A stretch of 26,410 nucleotides of DNA from JABJMC01 sp964459205 (lineage in GTDB: Bacteria > Patescibacteriota > Gracilibacteria > UBA1369 > UBA12473), in NCBI GenBank assembly GCA_964459205.1, contig CAYWKJ010000018.1:1-26410 (forward strand), read 5' to 3'. The notes beneath the pieces are model-generated. The model was not told where the DNA came from. It worked only from the letters and a program-made list of their open reading frames with translations, and made no database searches. Numbering within the stretch: the first letter of the stretch is position 1; each line of letters opens with the position of its first letter. The position numbers and the translations under genes were made by a program. Shown here one piece after another: positions 1 to 9,484 of the stretch.

Positions 1-1554
1 GTGGGCAGTGAGGTGATGAAATTTTCACTGAGAAGTTTTGAACGCACCGAAGTTGCGGCTGATGAAGCTCTTAAAATGCTTAAAAAAGCTAAGCAAAGTT
101 ATAAAGTTGAATTAGTGACAGATCTTAAAAAAGACGGCGAAAAAGAGGTTTCCTTTTATACGAACAAAATGGGTGATGATGTTAAGTTTGTAGACCTTTG
201 CCGCGGCCCACACGTTGAGCACAGCGGAAAAGTTGGCCCCTTTAAATTAACTAAGATTTCTGGAGCTTACTGGCGTGGTGATGAAAAGCGTCCCATGTTG
301 CAACGTATTTATGGCGTAGCTTTTAAGAACAAAAAAGAATTAAATGATTATCTAGAACGGCTCGAAGAAGCGAAAAAACGTGATCACCGTAAATTAGGAA
401 TGGATCTTGATTTGTTTCAATTTCATGACATTTCGCCGGGAGCAGCTTTTTATCATCCTAAAGGCACAACTGTGTTTAATGAACTAACTTCTTTTATGCG
501 ACGTCAGTATCGCGTGCGTAATTATCAAGAGGTTATAACTCCACTTGTGTATGACAAAGAACTTTGGGAACAAAGTGGTCACTGGGAACACTACCGCGAA
601 AATATGTTTTGTATGGAAGTTGATGGCCTTGATTGTTCACTCAAACCGATGAACTGCCCGTCGCACATGTTGATGTTTAAAATGAGAACTCGTAGTTATC
701 GCGATCTTCCTTTCCGCATTGCCGACTTTGCGATGCTTCATCGAAATGAAGTGAAAGGAGCGCTCGGTGGGCTAACTCGTGTTCGTAAATTTTCTATGGA
801 TGATGCCCATATTTTTGTAGCGCTGGGTCAATTAGGAGACGAAGTTATTCGTTGTATTGAATTTACCCAGCATGTTTATGACTTGTTTGGGTTTGAGTAT
901 GAAGTGGTTCTTTCTACTAAGCCAGAGAAATCTATGGGAACTGCTAAACAATGGAAAACCGCGGAAGATGCTTTGGAAAATGCTCTTAAAAAAGCCAAAA
1001 TTAAATATGAATTTAATCCTGGTGACGGGGCTTTTTACGGGCCGAAAATTGATTTCCGCATCCGTGATTGTCTAAATCGTGAATGGCAATGCGCTACCAT
1101 CCAAATCGACTTTCAAATGCCTCTCCGGTTCGAACTCAAATACGAAGGCAAAGACGGTAAATTACATACGCCAGTGGTGATTCATCGTGCCTTACTCGGC
1201 TCTTTGGAAAGATTTATTGCGATCTTGACTGAGCACTATGCAGGGGCTTTTCCATTTTGGATAGCTCCGGTGCAAATGCGCGTTCTAGCTTTGAGCGAAA
1301 AGTATAATAAATATGCGAATGATGTTTTTGACGAGCTGTTTAAAGCTGGCTACCGCGTGGAAGTGGATGAAAGCGATCAAACCCTTGGCAAAAAAATCCG
1401 TGAGGCCGAGACCTCCAAAATCCCGGTAATGCTAATTGTGGGAGAAAAGGAGCAAAAAGATGGCACTGTCACGGCTCGTTATTATGGCCAACGCGAACAA
1501 GATACGCTAAAAACTGCTGAGCTTATTGCTAAGTACGCAACTGAAAAGCCTTAA
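1..1554 (+). CDS. thrS: threonyl-tRNA synthetase, 5'-truncated by the window edge
   Basis: Charges tRNA-Thr with threonine in the cytoplasm (class II aminoacyl-tRNA synthetase). The reading frame is open from base 1, and the first alignable residues lie inside the editing domain, so the TGS domain and part of the editing domain lie upstream. The GTG at base 1 is probably an internal Val codon, not the start. Visible in window numbering: editing-site motif DLCRGPHV (about 66-73, Cys and His of the proofreading site); catalytic motif 2 around LHRNEVKG; zinc ligands C219 (MNCPSH), H270 (DDAHIF) and H395 (VIHRALLGS); and a C-terminal anticodon-binding domain from about residue 425. The 517 residues seen, plus roughly 110-120 missing, fit the usual family length. 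It converges with the 1324-aa gene, with only 4 bp between the stop codons and no obvious terminator between them. Confidence 0.96.
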   Translation: MGSEVMKFSLRSFERTEVAADEALKMLKKAKQSYKVELVTDLKKDGEKEVSFYTNKMGDDVKFVDLCRGPHVEHSGKVGPFKLTKISGAYWRGDEKRPMLQRIYGVAFKNKKELNDYLERLEEAKKRDHRKLGMDLDLFQFHDISPGAAFYHPKGTTVFNELTSFMRRQYRVRNYQEVITPLVYDKELWEQSGHWEHYRENMFCMEVDGLDCSLKPMNCPSHMLMFKMRTRSYRDLPFRIADFAMLHRNEVKGALGGLTRVRKFSMDDAHIFVALGQLGDEVIRCIEFTQHVYDLFGFEYEVVLSTKPEKSMGTAKQWKTAEDALENALKKAKIKYEFNPGDGAFYGPKIDFRIRDCLNREWQCATIQIDFQMPLRFELKYEGKDGKLHTPVVIHRALLGSLERFIAILTEHYAGAFPFWIAPVQMRVLALSEKYNKYANDVFDELFKAGYRVEVDESDQTLGKKIREAETSKIPVMLIVGEKEQKDGTVTARYYGQREQDTLKTAELIAKYATEKP

Positions 1555-1558
1555 CTAT

Positions 1559-4500
1559 TTATTGGATTAACCGGTTAGACCCAGCAATACCACGCAAAAC
1601 ATCATGTTTATTGCGGTTATTTCCACCACGGGCGGCAAATTTTTTCCGACGAACAATTTCAAAAACTTTTGCCCCTTTATCTCTTTCAAAAACTTCTCGT
1701 AAAACAATTTTCAAAAACTTATCAATTTGGTTAGCAACATCTCTTTGCTTTTGAGTTTCTGAACGCTCCGCTTTTACATAAAGCATATACTCGTCCATAT
1801 CAATCCCGTAGGCCCGACAAACATCTTGGACAAGGCTATCCATCTGAGCCTTATGATCTCCAACTGTAAACCCAGTATTAGGATCAATAACACATTCATC
1901 ATTATAATGAGATTTATCCAAACGAGCGCGACGATCACTTGTTTGATCGCGACGACCATCTAGATAAGAATCAAAAGAAAAATATCCTTGTAAGGCTCCT
2001 AGCATCTGCTCTTCCACTGTCCGGAGTGACTCATCTTCCACATTTAAACCTGACGCTTGCATCTGCAAAAGATCCTCATAACGGTTACTTAAACTAATAA
2101 CGTATTGGTTATAACCAGCATATCCATTTTTGTAACCTTCAAGCGTGAAGAACAGCTGGGATCCAGTTTGAGAACCAGTAAATTTATCGATTTCCTCCAT
2201 AGTAGCTGGCGGGATAAACATATGAGCATCATCATGATCCATGTTTTCCGCACGACGAAGTCCTTTGGTAAGACGTTTTTTAAAGTTTGGATCCACAATC
2301 ATCCATTCCCACAAAAATCGAGAAAAATTCTTATCGGCCTCACAATTTTTTGATTCGTCGCTGAAATATTTATCTCTAAAAGCTTCAAAATCTTCGACTT
2401 TATAACCTCCTTCTGGAATTTCATCTACTTCACCAGAAACATATTTAGGGTGCAATGGCTTGGGAGCTTTATTTGTAAAAAAGTCGAGCATTGGGAACTG
2501 GTTCAAATAAACACCATCAAGCTCACCAATACGCTCTAAATGTAAGAGTGTCATGCCAGCCATGGGCCCAGAAGGACATTTAGCGGTAATCCCTTCAAAC
2601 AAAAAGAATAGTTTTTGTTCAGCTGACATTTTACCGTATTTAATTCCAAAATCGATTAACTCCTCAAACTCATGAGGATTAACATATTTCCCTTCCTTCC
2701 ATTCTTTTAAAAGCCTTTTCAACTCACCACCTAGACCATCGGTTCCTTTTGGATCATGCTCTAGTTGTTTACCTTTATACTCGTAAGCGCTTTTGGCACT
2801 GTTGTAGGCATTAATGTTTTTACTGTACCAATCAACACCAGTACTTTCTCCCCAAAGGGCATCAATTGCTTCTTTGGCTCGATCTTCACTAGATGTTGGG
2901 ACCCCTGTCTCCGGATGAGGTTGAGGTTCTTGTGAATCTGGGATAAATAATTTTGCTCCTTGAAAAGTGAATTTCGAAGTTAAAACATTTAAAGTTTTCC
3001 AAATCTTTGGGTCATCCCATCTAAGCTCACCTTTTTCAACTAATACTAGAAAACAAGCCTTAGCCTCATCTTTACTACCGGTACTGTGAAGCTGGGCGAT
3101 AACTTCCCATACACCCCATTGATCCATGGCTTCTTTATACTGATTAACCTCTTCGTTTTCAGCAGCCTGCTTAATACGATTCATTTCTGTACCAAGCACT
3201 CCAGGAAGGTTTTTCCCAACTCCCCCATAACGGTTTTTTGAGCGACGCTGGTGTTTACGTTTAATAAGTTCGATAATTTCCTTACCCATGTTATAAATGT
3301 CCATCATGGAAAGGAAAGTTGTTTGGGCATATAATTCTTGGAAATAACCGTAAGGTTGCTCTTTTTTAGGAATATAAGGGCTGATTTTTTCAAAAATACT
3401 TTTACCGTCAGCGCCCTTGGCGTCTCCGTTAGCAACATCCTTTAAGAATTTTTTAATAGCACCGTCTTTAGCCTGCTCGCGCGGTTGATCGGCTAAGTTT
3501 CTAGCAGCATCGGCGGCGCGCTCGCCCTCTGCCTCTGGAGTCCTGCTTTCCACATCATTATTTTTGGCCCACACTAAGAAAGTAGGCAAACTCATGCGAG
3601 TCCCATCAGCAAAAGTAATCTCATCATCATTAACTTTTTTAATCTTAAAACTAGCGTGATTATCATCGCCAAAACGAAGTATTTCACCCGGTTCAACCCG
3701 CACTGGCGGATAAGAAGCTGGATTACGATTCCAACGATTATTGCGATTTGTAGAGAGCCCTTGTAAATGCTGACGCAAATCATGCAAGTTACTTACATCT
3801 GGCATAGCATCGTTTCGACGGGCCCATTTGGCAAACTCGCCAAGCTCCATTTCACGGGTCATGCGTGGAGCTGTAAGCCCAAGATGCGGAGCTTGTTCTG
3901 GCGTTAAAGTAACCACTGGCTGCTCTAATTCCACACCATTATCACTAACCGAAACTAAACGTACAGTGTCGCGTTGAGGAATAACATTACCGTGGCGATC
4001 AACCCGATACCCAGTATCATATTCTAAGTTCTGGCCAGATTGGAGCGTCATGCCCATTGGGTGCAAATCTAACTGCTGCTCAAGTGTGTTTTGATCGTGA
4101 ATTGCCTGATAAACATCCGCGGCATCAACCCATTTTAGGAACCGTCCAAGCGTGTAAGTTTGGCCATTATCTAAATGGATACGAAGATTAGTTGGTTGAC
4201 TACCAACAACCTCGCCGTTGCGCCCCATAATCGGAGCCCTAACTGGTTCGACATTGCGGATAGTAACGGTTTGGATATTCCCATGAGCCGCATCAGGATG
4301 CACGTATTGAATTCTCGTTCCAGGAGCAATATTTATACCCGAAGTTTTAGAAGCCTCTTCAACCATTTGTTGTTCACGGCGTTGCTGAGTAAGCTGACTA
4401 CCCACGGCCTGCATAATGTCATCAAAAGTAGCACATTCACGTAAAAATCTAGTTTCAATATTGTATTCTTCCTGCTTGAGTCTCATGATTTGTTTAACTT

Positions 4501-5533
4501 GTCCTCCTGTTAAATCCATGGCTTCAAGACGCTCTCGGAATTGAGTAAATTCTGACTTATTTTCAGCAGTAAAGTTCCAAATATATTGTCTTTCTTGCTC
4601 ATTTAAAAATTCTTCCTCCTCGTTGATAGTAACGAGTAAGGCTGAAAGCGCACGTTGGTTTTGCGTATCACGGGCATTGAGTCCCTCTAAATTACTACGC
4701 ATGCGGAGCAATGGACGAGTTCGTTCCCGTTCTGGGAGTTCTTCAACCAAAACATTAGCCTGCAAAAGAAGTTCTACAATCTGATCATGAGTACGTTGTC
4801 GCTGCGCATCAACTGGCGAAAGGTTCTGTTCAACATTCATTTCTGCCTCAGCTTGAACGCGCTCCGCCATTTGGACTTCCTGACGGAACTCGTGCGGAGT
4901 CATGTGCCCAATGGCAAGCATTTGTGAGGCGCGGCTTACATCTATATCTGGATCTGTAAGGCCGTCATGGGCGCGGCGATACTCATCCTGGTCGATTTGA
5001 CGGAGCGCTAGTCGCCGCGCCAATCCACCCTCATACCGATCACCACCATCTATAGCCATCAAAGCATCATGAAAAGTAGCACCATCAAAGCGTCCATTTA
5101 CAAATGATCTGGCGAGCGCTTTTTCGCTGTTATTACCAGATTCAAGGCATTCATAAGCTGAGTCAAAATTGTCGCCGTTAATACGCTGGCGAGCGAGTAA
5201 GCGAGCGGCACTTTGGCGGTAACGATCACTCCCCCTTAAAGCATCTGTGGCTTGGGCCAAGGTGTCAGCGCTAATAATGTCTCGAACTCTTAACTGTTCA
5301 AGCTGTCTAACTTCGGCCTGAAAACGTTGCTGCTCAGCCGCCTCATCTACTTGCTCTTGCTGCTCTTGTTGACGCTGTTGCTGTTGCCTAACAACCCCGC
5401 CATCATCAGTAGCAGCTTGCCCATCCTCACCAGGCCTATTACCGCCTGGGTTATTCTGAAACACAAAACGACGCTCCCCAGTGAGTGGGTTTTCTTCGAG
5501 CCAGTCGAATTTTAGTGAATTAGAATTTAGCAT
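1559..5533 (-). CDS. 1324-aa repeat-containing protein of unknown function, last gene of the secretion-like block
   Basis: I do not recognise a family. Visible layout: a Gln/Glu-rich low-complexity stretch (about 49-70); four exact 31-residue helical-looking repeats at 87-117, 118-148, 149-179 and 180-210 plus the start of a fifth; a charged, coiled-coil-like helical region to about 395; three copies of a beta-rich module at about 401-474, 495-575 and 611-661, each ending in a motif like FxKWAxxNDV; then a long predicted globular part to the C-terminus. There is no signal peptide or clear membrane segment, so I infer a cytoplasmic protein. It is the last gene of the block behind the VirB6-like gene, with its own strong promoter in the 52-bp gap. 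A scaffold or effector-like role linked to the membrane apparatus is inference from position only. Confidence 0.85.
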   Translation of the reverse strand: MLNSNSLKFDWLEENPLTGERRFVFQNNPGGNRPGEDGQAATDDGGVVRQQQQRQQEQQEQVDEAAEQQRFQAEVRQLEQLRVRDIISADTLAQATDALRGSDRYRQSAARLLARQRINGDNFDSAYECLESGNNSEKALARSFVNGRFDGATFHDALMAIDGGDRYEGGLARRLALRQIDQDEYRRAHDGLTDPDIDVSRASQMLAIGHMTPHEFRQEVQMAERVQAEAEMNVEQNLSPVDAQRQRTHDQIVELLLQANVLVEELPERERTRPLLRMRSNLEGLNARDTQNQRALSALLVTINEEEEFLNEQERQYIWNFTAENKSEFTQFRERLEAMDLTGGQVKQIMRLKQEEYNIETRFLRECATFDDIMQAVGSQLTQQRREQQMVEEASKTSGINIAPGTRIQYVHPDAAHGNIQTVTIRNVEPVRAPIMGRNGEVVGSQPTNLRIHLDNGQTYTLGRFLKWVDAADVYQAIHDQNTLEQQLDLHPMGMTLQSGQNLEYDTGYRVDRHGNVIPQRDTVRLVSVSDNGVELEQPVVTLTPEQAPHLGLTAPRMTREMELGEFAKWARRNDAMPDVSNLHDLRQHLQGLSTNRNNRWNRNPASYPPVRVEPGEILRFGDDNHASFKIKKVNDDEITFADGTRMSLPTFLVWAKNNDVESRTPEAEGERAADAARNLADQPREQAKDGAIKKFLKDVANGDAKGADGKSIFEKISPYIPKKEQPYGYFQELYAQTTFLSMMDIYNMGKEIIELIKRKHQRRSKNRYGGVGKNLPGVLGTEMNRIKQAAENEEVNQYKEAMDQWGVWEVIAQLHSTGSKDEAKACFLVLVEKGELRWDDPKIWKTLNVLTSKFTFQGAKLFIPDSQEPQPHPETGVPTSSEDRAKEAIDALWGESTGVDWYSKNINAYNSAKSAYEYKGKQLEHDPKGTDGLGGELKRLLKEWKEGKYVNPHEFEELIDFGIKYGKMSAEQKLFFLFEGITAKCPSGPMAGMTLLHLERIGELDGVYLNQFPMLDFFTNKAPKPLHPKYVSGEVDEIPEGGYKVEDFEAFRDKYFSDESKNCEADKNFSRFLWEWMIVDPNFKKRLTKGLRRAENMDHDDAHMFIPPATMEEIDKFTGSQTGSQLFFTLEGYKNGYAGYNQYVISLSNRYEDLLQMQASGLNVEDESLRTVEEQMLGALQGYFSFDSYLDGRRDQTSDRRARLDKSHYNDECVIDPNTGFTVGDHKAQMDSLVQDVCRAYGIDMDEYMLYVKAERSETQKQRDVANQIDKFLKIVLREVFERDKGAKVFEIVRRKKFAARGGNNRNKHDVLRGIAGSNRLIQ

Positions 5534-5553
5534 GTTTTTTTATTATTTCTATC

Positions 5554-5581
5554 TTTATATCATTTTTAATATTTTTGTCAA
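5554..5581 (-). promoter_or_regulatory. promoter of the 1324-aa gene
   Basis: On the minus strand, TTGACA (5576-5581) is followed by 16 bp and TATAAA (5554-5559), the latter preceded by TGA as an extended -10. It starts directly after the stop codon of the VirB6-like gene, and transcription would begin about 15 nt before the ATG at 5533. The gap is very AT-rich and shows no ribosome binding site. Confidence 0.65.
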
Positions 5582-5585
5582 TAGC

Positions 5586-8009
5586 CTACTCTTCCTGAGC
5601 AGGGTCTGGAGGAGGTGCTGCTTCTGGCGGCGGATCTGGAGGTGGAGTTGCGTCTGGCGGCGGAGTTGCATCCGGCGGCGCGGTCGCGTCTGGAGGTGGA
5701 GCTGCACCCGGAGGTGGAGCTGCTGGGCTTGCTGGATCTGTAGCCGGAACTATTTCTCGGACGGCCCGCTCAAATGCATGGGAATCAAGCTGACCATTAT
5801 TAACTTCTAAACCACCTATTATTCCACTCATTTGATCTGGCTCTAAACCACGAGCATCACTTAATACACCCTGGTCCACATCGCCTATGAATAGAGAATC
5901 TAATTGTGCTGGGGATCCGCTTGCAATTACACCGCCCACAGCATCTCTAACACTTGCGTCAGCCTCACTAAGGCTAGTTCCATTAGTTAGCCCTTCCAAT
6001 TGCACAGTAACATTGGTAGTGGGATCGCCGGATCCATCTCCATCATCACCGCCTCCACTAGTGCTTTCCGCATCTTCGCCATGAGGGGTCCTTCCCCAAT
6101 TCCCAACATCAGGAGTAACATCTGTTCCATCCCATACTCGATCATATAAATGCCCGCCTGGCTTTAATTGATCTGATAAAGGACCATCTTTTGCCTTAGC
6201 ATCATCAATAAGGCCTTGTTCAACGCCCATTTTGTCCAAAATTGATTCTAGATGCGCATCATTATTTCTAGATCCCTCATACATCATATATCTATTCAAA
6301 ACCTCAGCATCATTTTGCTTGTTTCCTGTTATGGCATCTCTAGCCTCATCTTTTCGATCTGCTAAACTACTAGTTCCGATTCCCAAAGCTTTCATACCAG
6401 CTTTGGCTCCTTTATTAGCCTTATCCTGGCGTCCTTGCTCCAGCATCCTTGGCATCTTAAATAATGAGGCCAGCGGCATATCTGCCTTCTTGTCCCCTAC
6501 CCCAGGAATTGGGATAACTGTCATATATAGTGGAGTCTTAGCAATAAACTTACCGGCACTTTCACCGGCTTGCTTAATAGTGCTAGTAAAGCTGCTGGCT
6601 ACTGTTCCATCAGCCGCACCAAATACTCCAACCCAAATAATCAAAACCGCACTTATAGCAATAAGTAAGTCTTGGAAGTCACTAACATCTGTTGTCTGCA
6701 GGGTACTTACCAGCTCTCCCACATCTTTAGATTGGTCGTCTAAATCGTCAAACGTCATTTGATCTAGCAATGACATTTGTCCCATAAAACTACCGCTATT
6801 ACTGTTATAAAGAACTCCTAGCATGGTAAATCCAATTGATAAAACTATTCCCATCACTAATGGAACAAAGAGATGTTTAAAGAACTTATCCTTTAGATCT
6901 AACTCTCCTCCTCCCGCAAAATTAGTGATATCCGGAAAAACAAAGAACAGAACTATAAATGGCGATAAAGCTAAACAAATCCACAAAATAATCAGCCGTG
7001 CTAGGAAAACCACCACTAAGGCGGCAAAAGCAAAACCAAACATTAAGTACATAAAAATTGTAAACAATGATCGAAGCGCCATCTTAGATAGAACATCTAT
7101 CGCGCTTTCATCACTGTCTGCATCAAGCATGTTTTGGATATCGTCCATATCATTCATAAGCCCCATATTGATCATGATTGAGGCCGTGGCATTGTGTTGC
7201 CCAAACTGACTAAAAAATGCATTACCAAAGCTATTAAATTCCCCGGTTAGGATGCGGTCGTCATTGCTAGTTTCAGCACCAGCATCTTCCTGCTCACAAA
7301 GTATGACCCCTAAAACCGAGGTGTCACGAACCATTTTTCCGTTTGTTTCTCCATGTGATGTTGCCCCTATTGGCCTAACTTCCCCATACCCAGATATGGC
7401 GCCATCGCCTTCGTTTTTCTCATAGTTATTACATAACTTAACCTCTAAATCACTCTTATGGACATTCCATTCTACAAACTGAGTTGGCAAAGCGTAAACG
7501 GCTTCTGTTACCACCCCAACCGAATCAATCATTAATTTCATTCCAAGGAACGAAAAGTTAACAGCAATAAGCCCAATTACAATCTTAGGTAAGATTGATT
7601 TTAAGGCGTAATTACTACCATCACCAGCAATCCCGGTAACGTTATAAAGAGCAATACCAACCAGAACTAATACAAAAATAATATTTACCCAGTTGCGAAC
7701 TTCTACCCAAATCTCAAGTAGCTTGTTTTCCATTTCTACACCAAGGAGTATTTCGTTATCCATTAGGGCACTAGCAATCATTACTAACGGGTATAAAAGC
7801 GCCTGCAAAAAGGCGAATACTGTCACTAATGTGGCCACTAATTTAGCTTTGGTTTCGTCTACAGCTTCAGATGCAGTTTGGTCTTCTACAGCTCCGGCTA
7901 ACTCTGGCACAACCACTATTGTGAAAACTAAAATCACTAGCGGCCCAAACACCCTAATCACGCCGTGCTCTTCAATGAAATTCTTGAATTTTGTCCAAAG
8001 GTTTCGCAT
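5586..8009 (-). CDS. VirB6/TrbL-like polytopic membrane protein (type IV secretion-like)
   Basis: Resembles the inner-membrane channel component of type IV secretion systems, in the form found widely in CPR genomes. Residues 17-40 form an N-terminal hydrophobic or signal-like segment. Further membrane segments lie near 57-83, 106-124, 139-162 (containing VNFSFLGMKLMID, a signature-like segment of the CPR family), two or three within about 300-350, 370-395 and 445-466. The C-terminal ~340 residues are hydrophilic, and the last ~50 are a Pro/Ala/Asp repeat of PPPDAT-like units. The gene follows the 485-aa gene by 9 bp. No VirB4/TraC ATPase gene, normally a neighbour, is visible in the window. 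The family call rests on segment pattern and motif memory; HMM searches were not possible here. Confidence 0.72.
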   Translation of the reverse strand: MRNLWTKFKNFIEEHGVIRVFGPLVILVFTIVVVPELAGAVEDQTASEAVDETKAKLVATLVTVFAFLQALLYPLVMIASALMDNEILLGVEMENKLLEIWVEVRNWVNIIFVLVLVGIALYNVTGIAGDGSNYALKSILPKIVIGLIAVNFSFLGMKLMIDSVGVVTEAVYALPTQFVEWNVHKSDLEVKLCNNYEKNEGDGAISGYGEVRPIGATSHGETNGKMVRDTSVLGVILCEQEDAGAETSNDDRILTGEFNSFGNAFFSQFGQHNATASIMINMGLMNDMDDIQNMLDADSDESAIDVLSKMALRSLFTIFMYLMFGFAFAALVVVFLARLIILWICLALSPFIVLFFVFPDITNFAGGGELDLKDKFFKHLFVPLVMGIVLSIGFTMLGVLYNSNSGSFMGQMSLLDQMTFDDLDDQSKDVGELVSTLQTTDVSDFQDLLIAISAVLIIWVGVFGAADGTVASSFTSTIKQAGESAGKFIAKTPLYMTVIPIPGVGDKKADMPLASLFKMPRMLEQGRQDKANKGAKAGMKALGIGTSSLADRKDEARDAITGNKQNDAEVLNRYMMYEGSRNNDAHLESILDKMGVEQGLIDDAKAKDGPLSDQLKPGGHLYDRVWDGTDVTPDVGNWGRTPHGEDAESTSGGGDDGDGSGDPTTNVTVQLEGLTNGTSLSEADASVRDAVGGVIASGSPAQLDSLFIGDVDQGVLSDARGLEPDQMSGIIGGLEVNNGQLDSHAFERAVREIVPATDPASPAAPPPGAAPPPDATAPPDATPPPDATPPPDPPPEAAPPPDPAQEE

Positions 8010-8018
8010 TATAATTAA

Positions 8019-9476
8019 TTAAACAAATATTGAAATTAAGGAAATTACTGTATCAGTATGAGCTCCGGCATAACTCGCTCCCATAGCTCCTGCGGTAAGT
8101 GTCCCAGCACCTCCTACTCCTAGTGCTCCAATCTTATTCGCGGTCCAGAATTTTTTCTTGCCGTTTTTCCCGCTACTTTCACCTTGATAGCGGCCTTTAT
8201 TTTTTTCCTCTTCCTCTGCTCCTTCTTGTAATTGCTTATCTACTTCTTCCTGTTTCTTTTTAGAAGCGTCTTTTAAGGCTTGCTCATCAGCGGGCATATT
8301 CTTTTTTGGGTCGGCAGATGGTTGCTGTTTCTGGCCAGGCGCACCTGATCTGGGCATTTCCGGAGCTTTTACTCCTTCAAAAGAAAACTCCGTGCTCCCT
8401 TCTTCTTGCTCGGATGGTGGCCCCTCTGTCAACACCTGATGAGGGCGTTTATCTATTAACCTAACTGCATCAGGGCCACTAACAGTGGTGTCTACCTCGT
8501 GTTCAACGTTCACATTGCCTCCACCAGGTAATAATCCAGAAATTTTTGGTAGAGAGTCTGATAAGGCCTCCAAACTAGCTGGAGGAATAAAATCCTCAGG
8601 TAGTGGGGCTGTGCCCGGTAGTTCCTGGTCCAAAAGTCCCTCTTCTTGATCTTCAGTAGGGATTTTTTTATCTTGAGGCTGCTCCGCTGGCTGATCTTCT
8701 TTGGCGGTGGTAGCAGTTTCAAAAGCATCAGCTCTTTCTAAAACATCTAATAAATCTTTTAAGGCCACCTTAGAACCCTGGTTCGATCCATCTTGGGTCA
8801 TCAAAACCTCAACTTCTAAATCAGGGTCATTGCCTTGCTCGATCAAATACTGGACATGCTCCCGCGCAAGATACTGCGGAGTCCCCCCAATATCTACATA
8901 AACAAGATTTCCCTCTTCGGCCATAGCAATCAAAGTGGTTTTTTCTTCTTCTGTTAGTGATTTATCTGCTTCAATTTGTTTAACAAGCTCGCTTTTTTCT
9001 GTTTTCTCTTTCTTTTTACTGTCTTCGGGTCGATCTTCTTCAACGTGAGATCCTTCAGCAACTGGTGCCCCAGCTTCAATTTTGAATCGACCAAATACTC
9101 GAGCTGCTAAATATGTACTTGAAGAAAATTCTAATGACTCACCCTCACTGTCTACACTTTCACTAAATTTAGTTCTTTTTAGCTCACTTAAACTAATTTT
9201 AAGATTTCCTCCATAAGATGAATGCAGCCAAACTTCCTGATCTCCTCCCGCGCGATCGCGCCGAATAATTTCTCCAACGTCCTGGTTAGTTAAAAACATA
9301 AAGTTCCCAGAATTATCAGGGTCCACTAATACCAATCCTTGATTTCCTTCATCTTTGTTGAAAAGCAACTCCTGATACTTAGTTTTTTCAGACTCAGACA
9401 GAGAGCTTTCCTGGGCAATCATATCCCACATAATGCGATCTGCTTCGATCTCGAATTGTGGTGTGTTGTCAGCCAT
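8019..9476 (-). CDS. 485-aa protein with internal duplication and C-terminal membrane anchor
   Basis: Unrecognised family. An ~75-residue module occurs twice: residues 25-103 and 173-247. Both copies start with a helix (SLSESEKT / SLTEEEKT), followed by EGN, a beta stretch, a second helix, then a short strand and a leucine-rich helix. Between them and after them are acidic, Lys/Glu- and Pro-rich disordered linkers. The C-terminus (about 446-485) is a Gly/Ala-rich hydrophobic segment, probably a tail anchor, which leaves the bulk in the cytoplasm. It sits between the 664-aa and VirB6-like genes with gaps of 8-9 bp, so it is surely co-transcribed. A peripheral part of the secretion-like complex is an inference from context. 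Confidence 0.8.
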   Translation of the reverse strand: MADNTPQFEIEADRIMWDMIAQESSLSESEKTKYQELLFNKDEGNQGLVLVDPDNSGNFMFLTNQDVGEIIRRDRAGGDQEVWLHSSYGGNLKISLSELKRTKFSESVDSEGESLEFSSSTYLAARVFGRFKIEAGAPVAEGSHVEEDRPEDSKKKEKTEKSELVKQIEADKSLTEEEKTTLIAMAEEGNLVYVDIGGTPQYLAREHVQYLIEQGNDPDLEVEVLMTQDGSNQGSKVALKDLLDVLERADAFETATTAKEDQPAEQPQDKKIPTEDQEEGLLDQELPGTAPLPEDFIPPASLEALSDSLPKISGLLPGGGNVNVEHEVDTTVSGPDAVRLIDKRPHQVLTEGPPSEQEEGSTEFSFEGVKAPEMPRSGAPGQKQQPSADPKKNMPADEQALKDASKKKQEEVDKQLQEGAEEEEKNKGRYQGESSGKNGKKKFWTANKIGALGVGGAGTLTAGAMGASYAGAHTDTVISLISIFV

Positions 9477-9484
9477 AATTTAGG

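Noticed and set aside
1..15. GTG at base 1 as the start of thrS
   Set aside because: The protein begins in the middle of the editing domain; the TGS domain must lie upstream of the window.
1568..1577. TAACCGGTTA palindrome near the thrS/1324-aa gene junction as a two-way terminator
   Set aside because: Only 10 bp with no loop or flanking T-run, and it lies inside coding sequence.
6232..6762. 176-codon plus-strand ORF inside the VirB6-like gene
   Set aside because: Shadow of the real gene: no start context, no recognisable domain and no own promoter.
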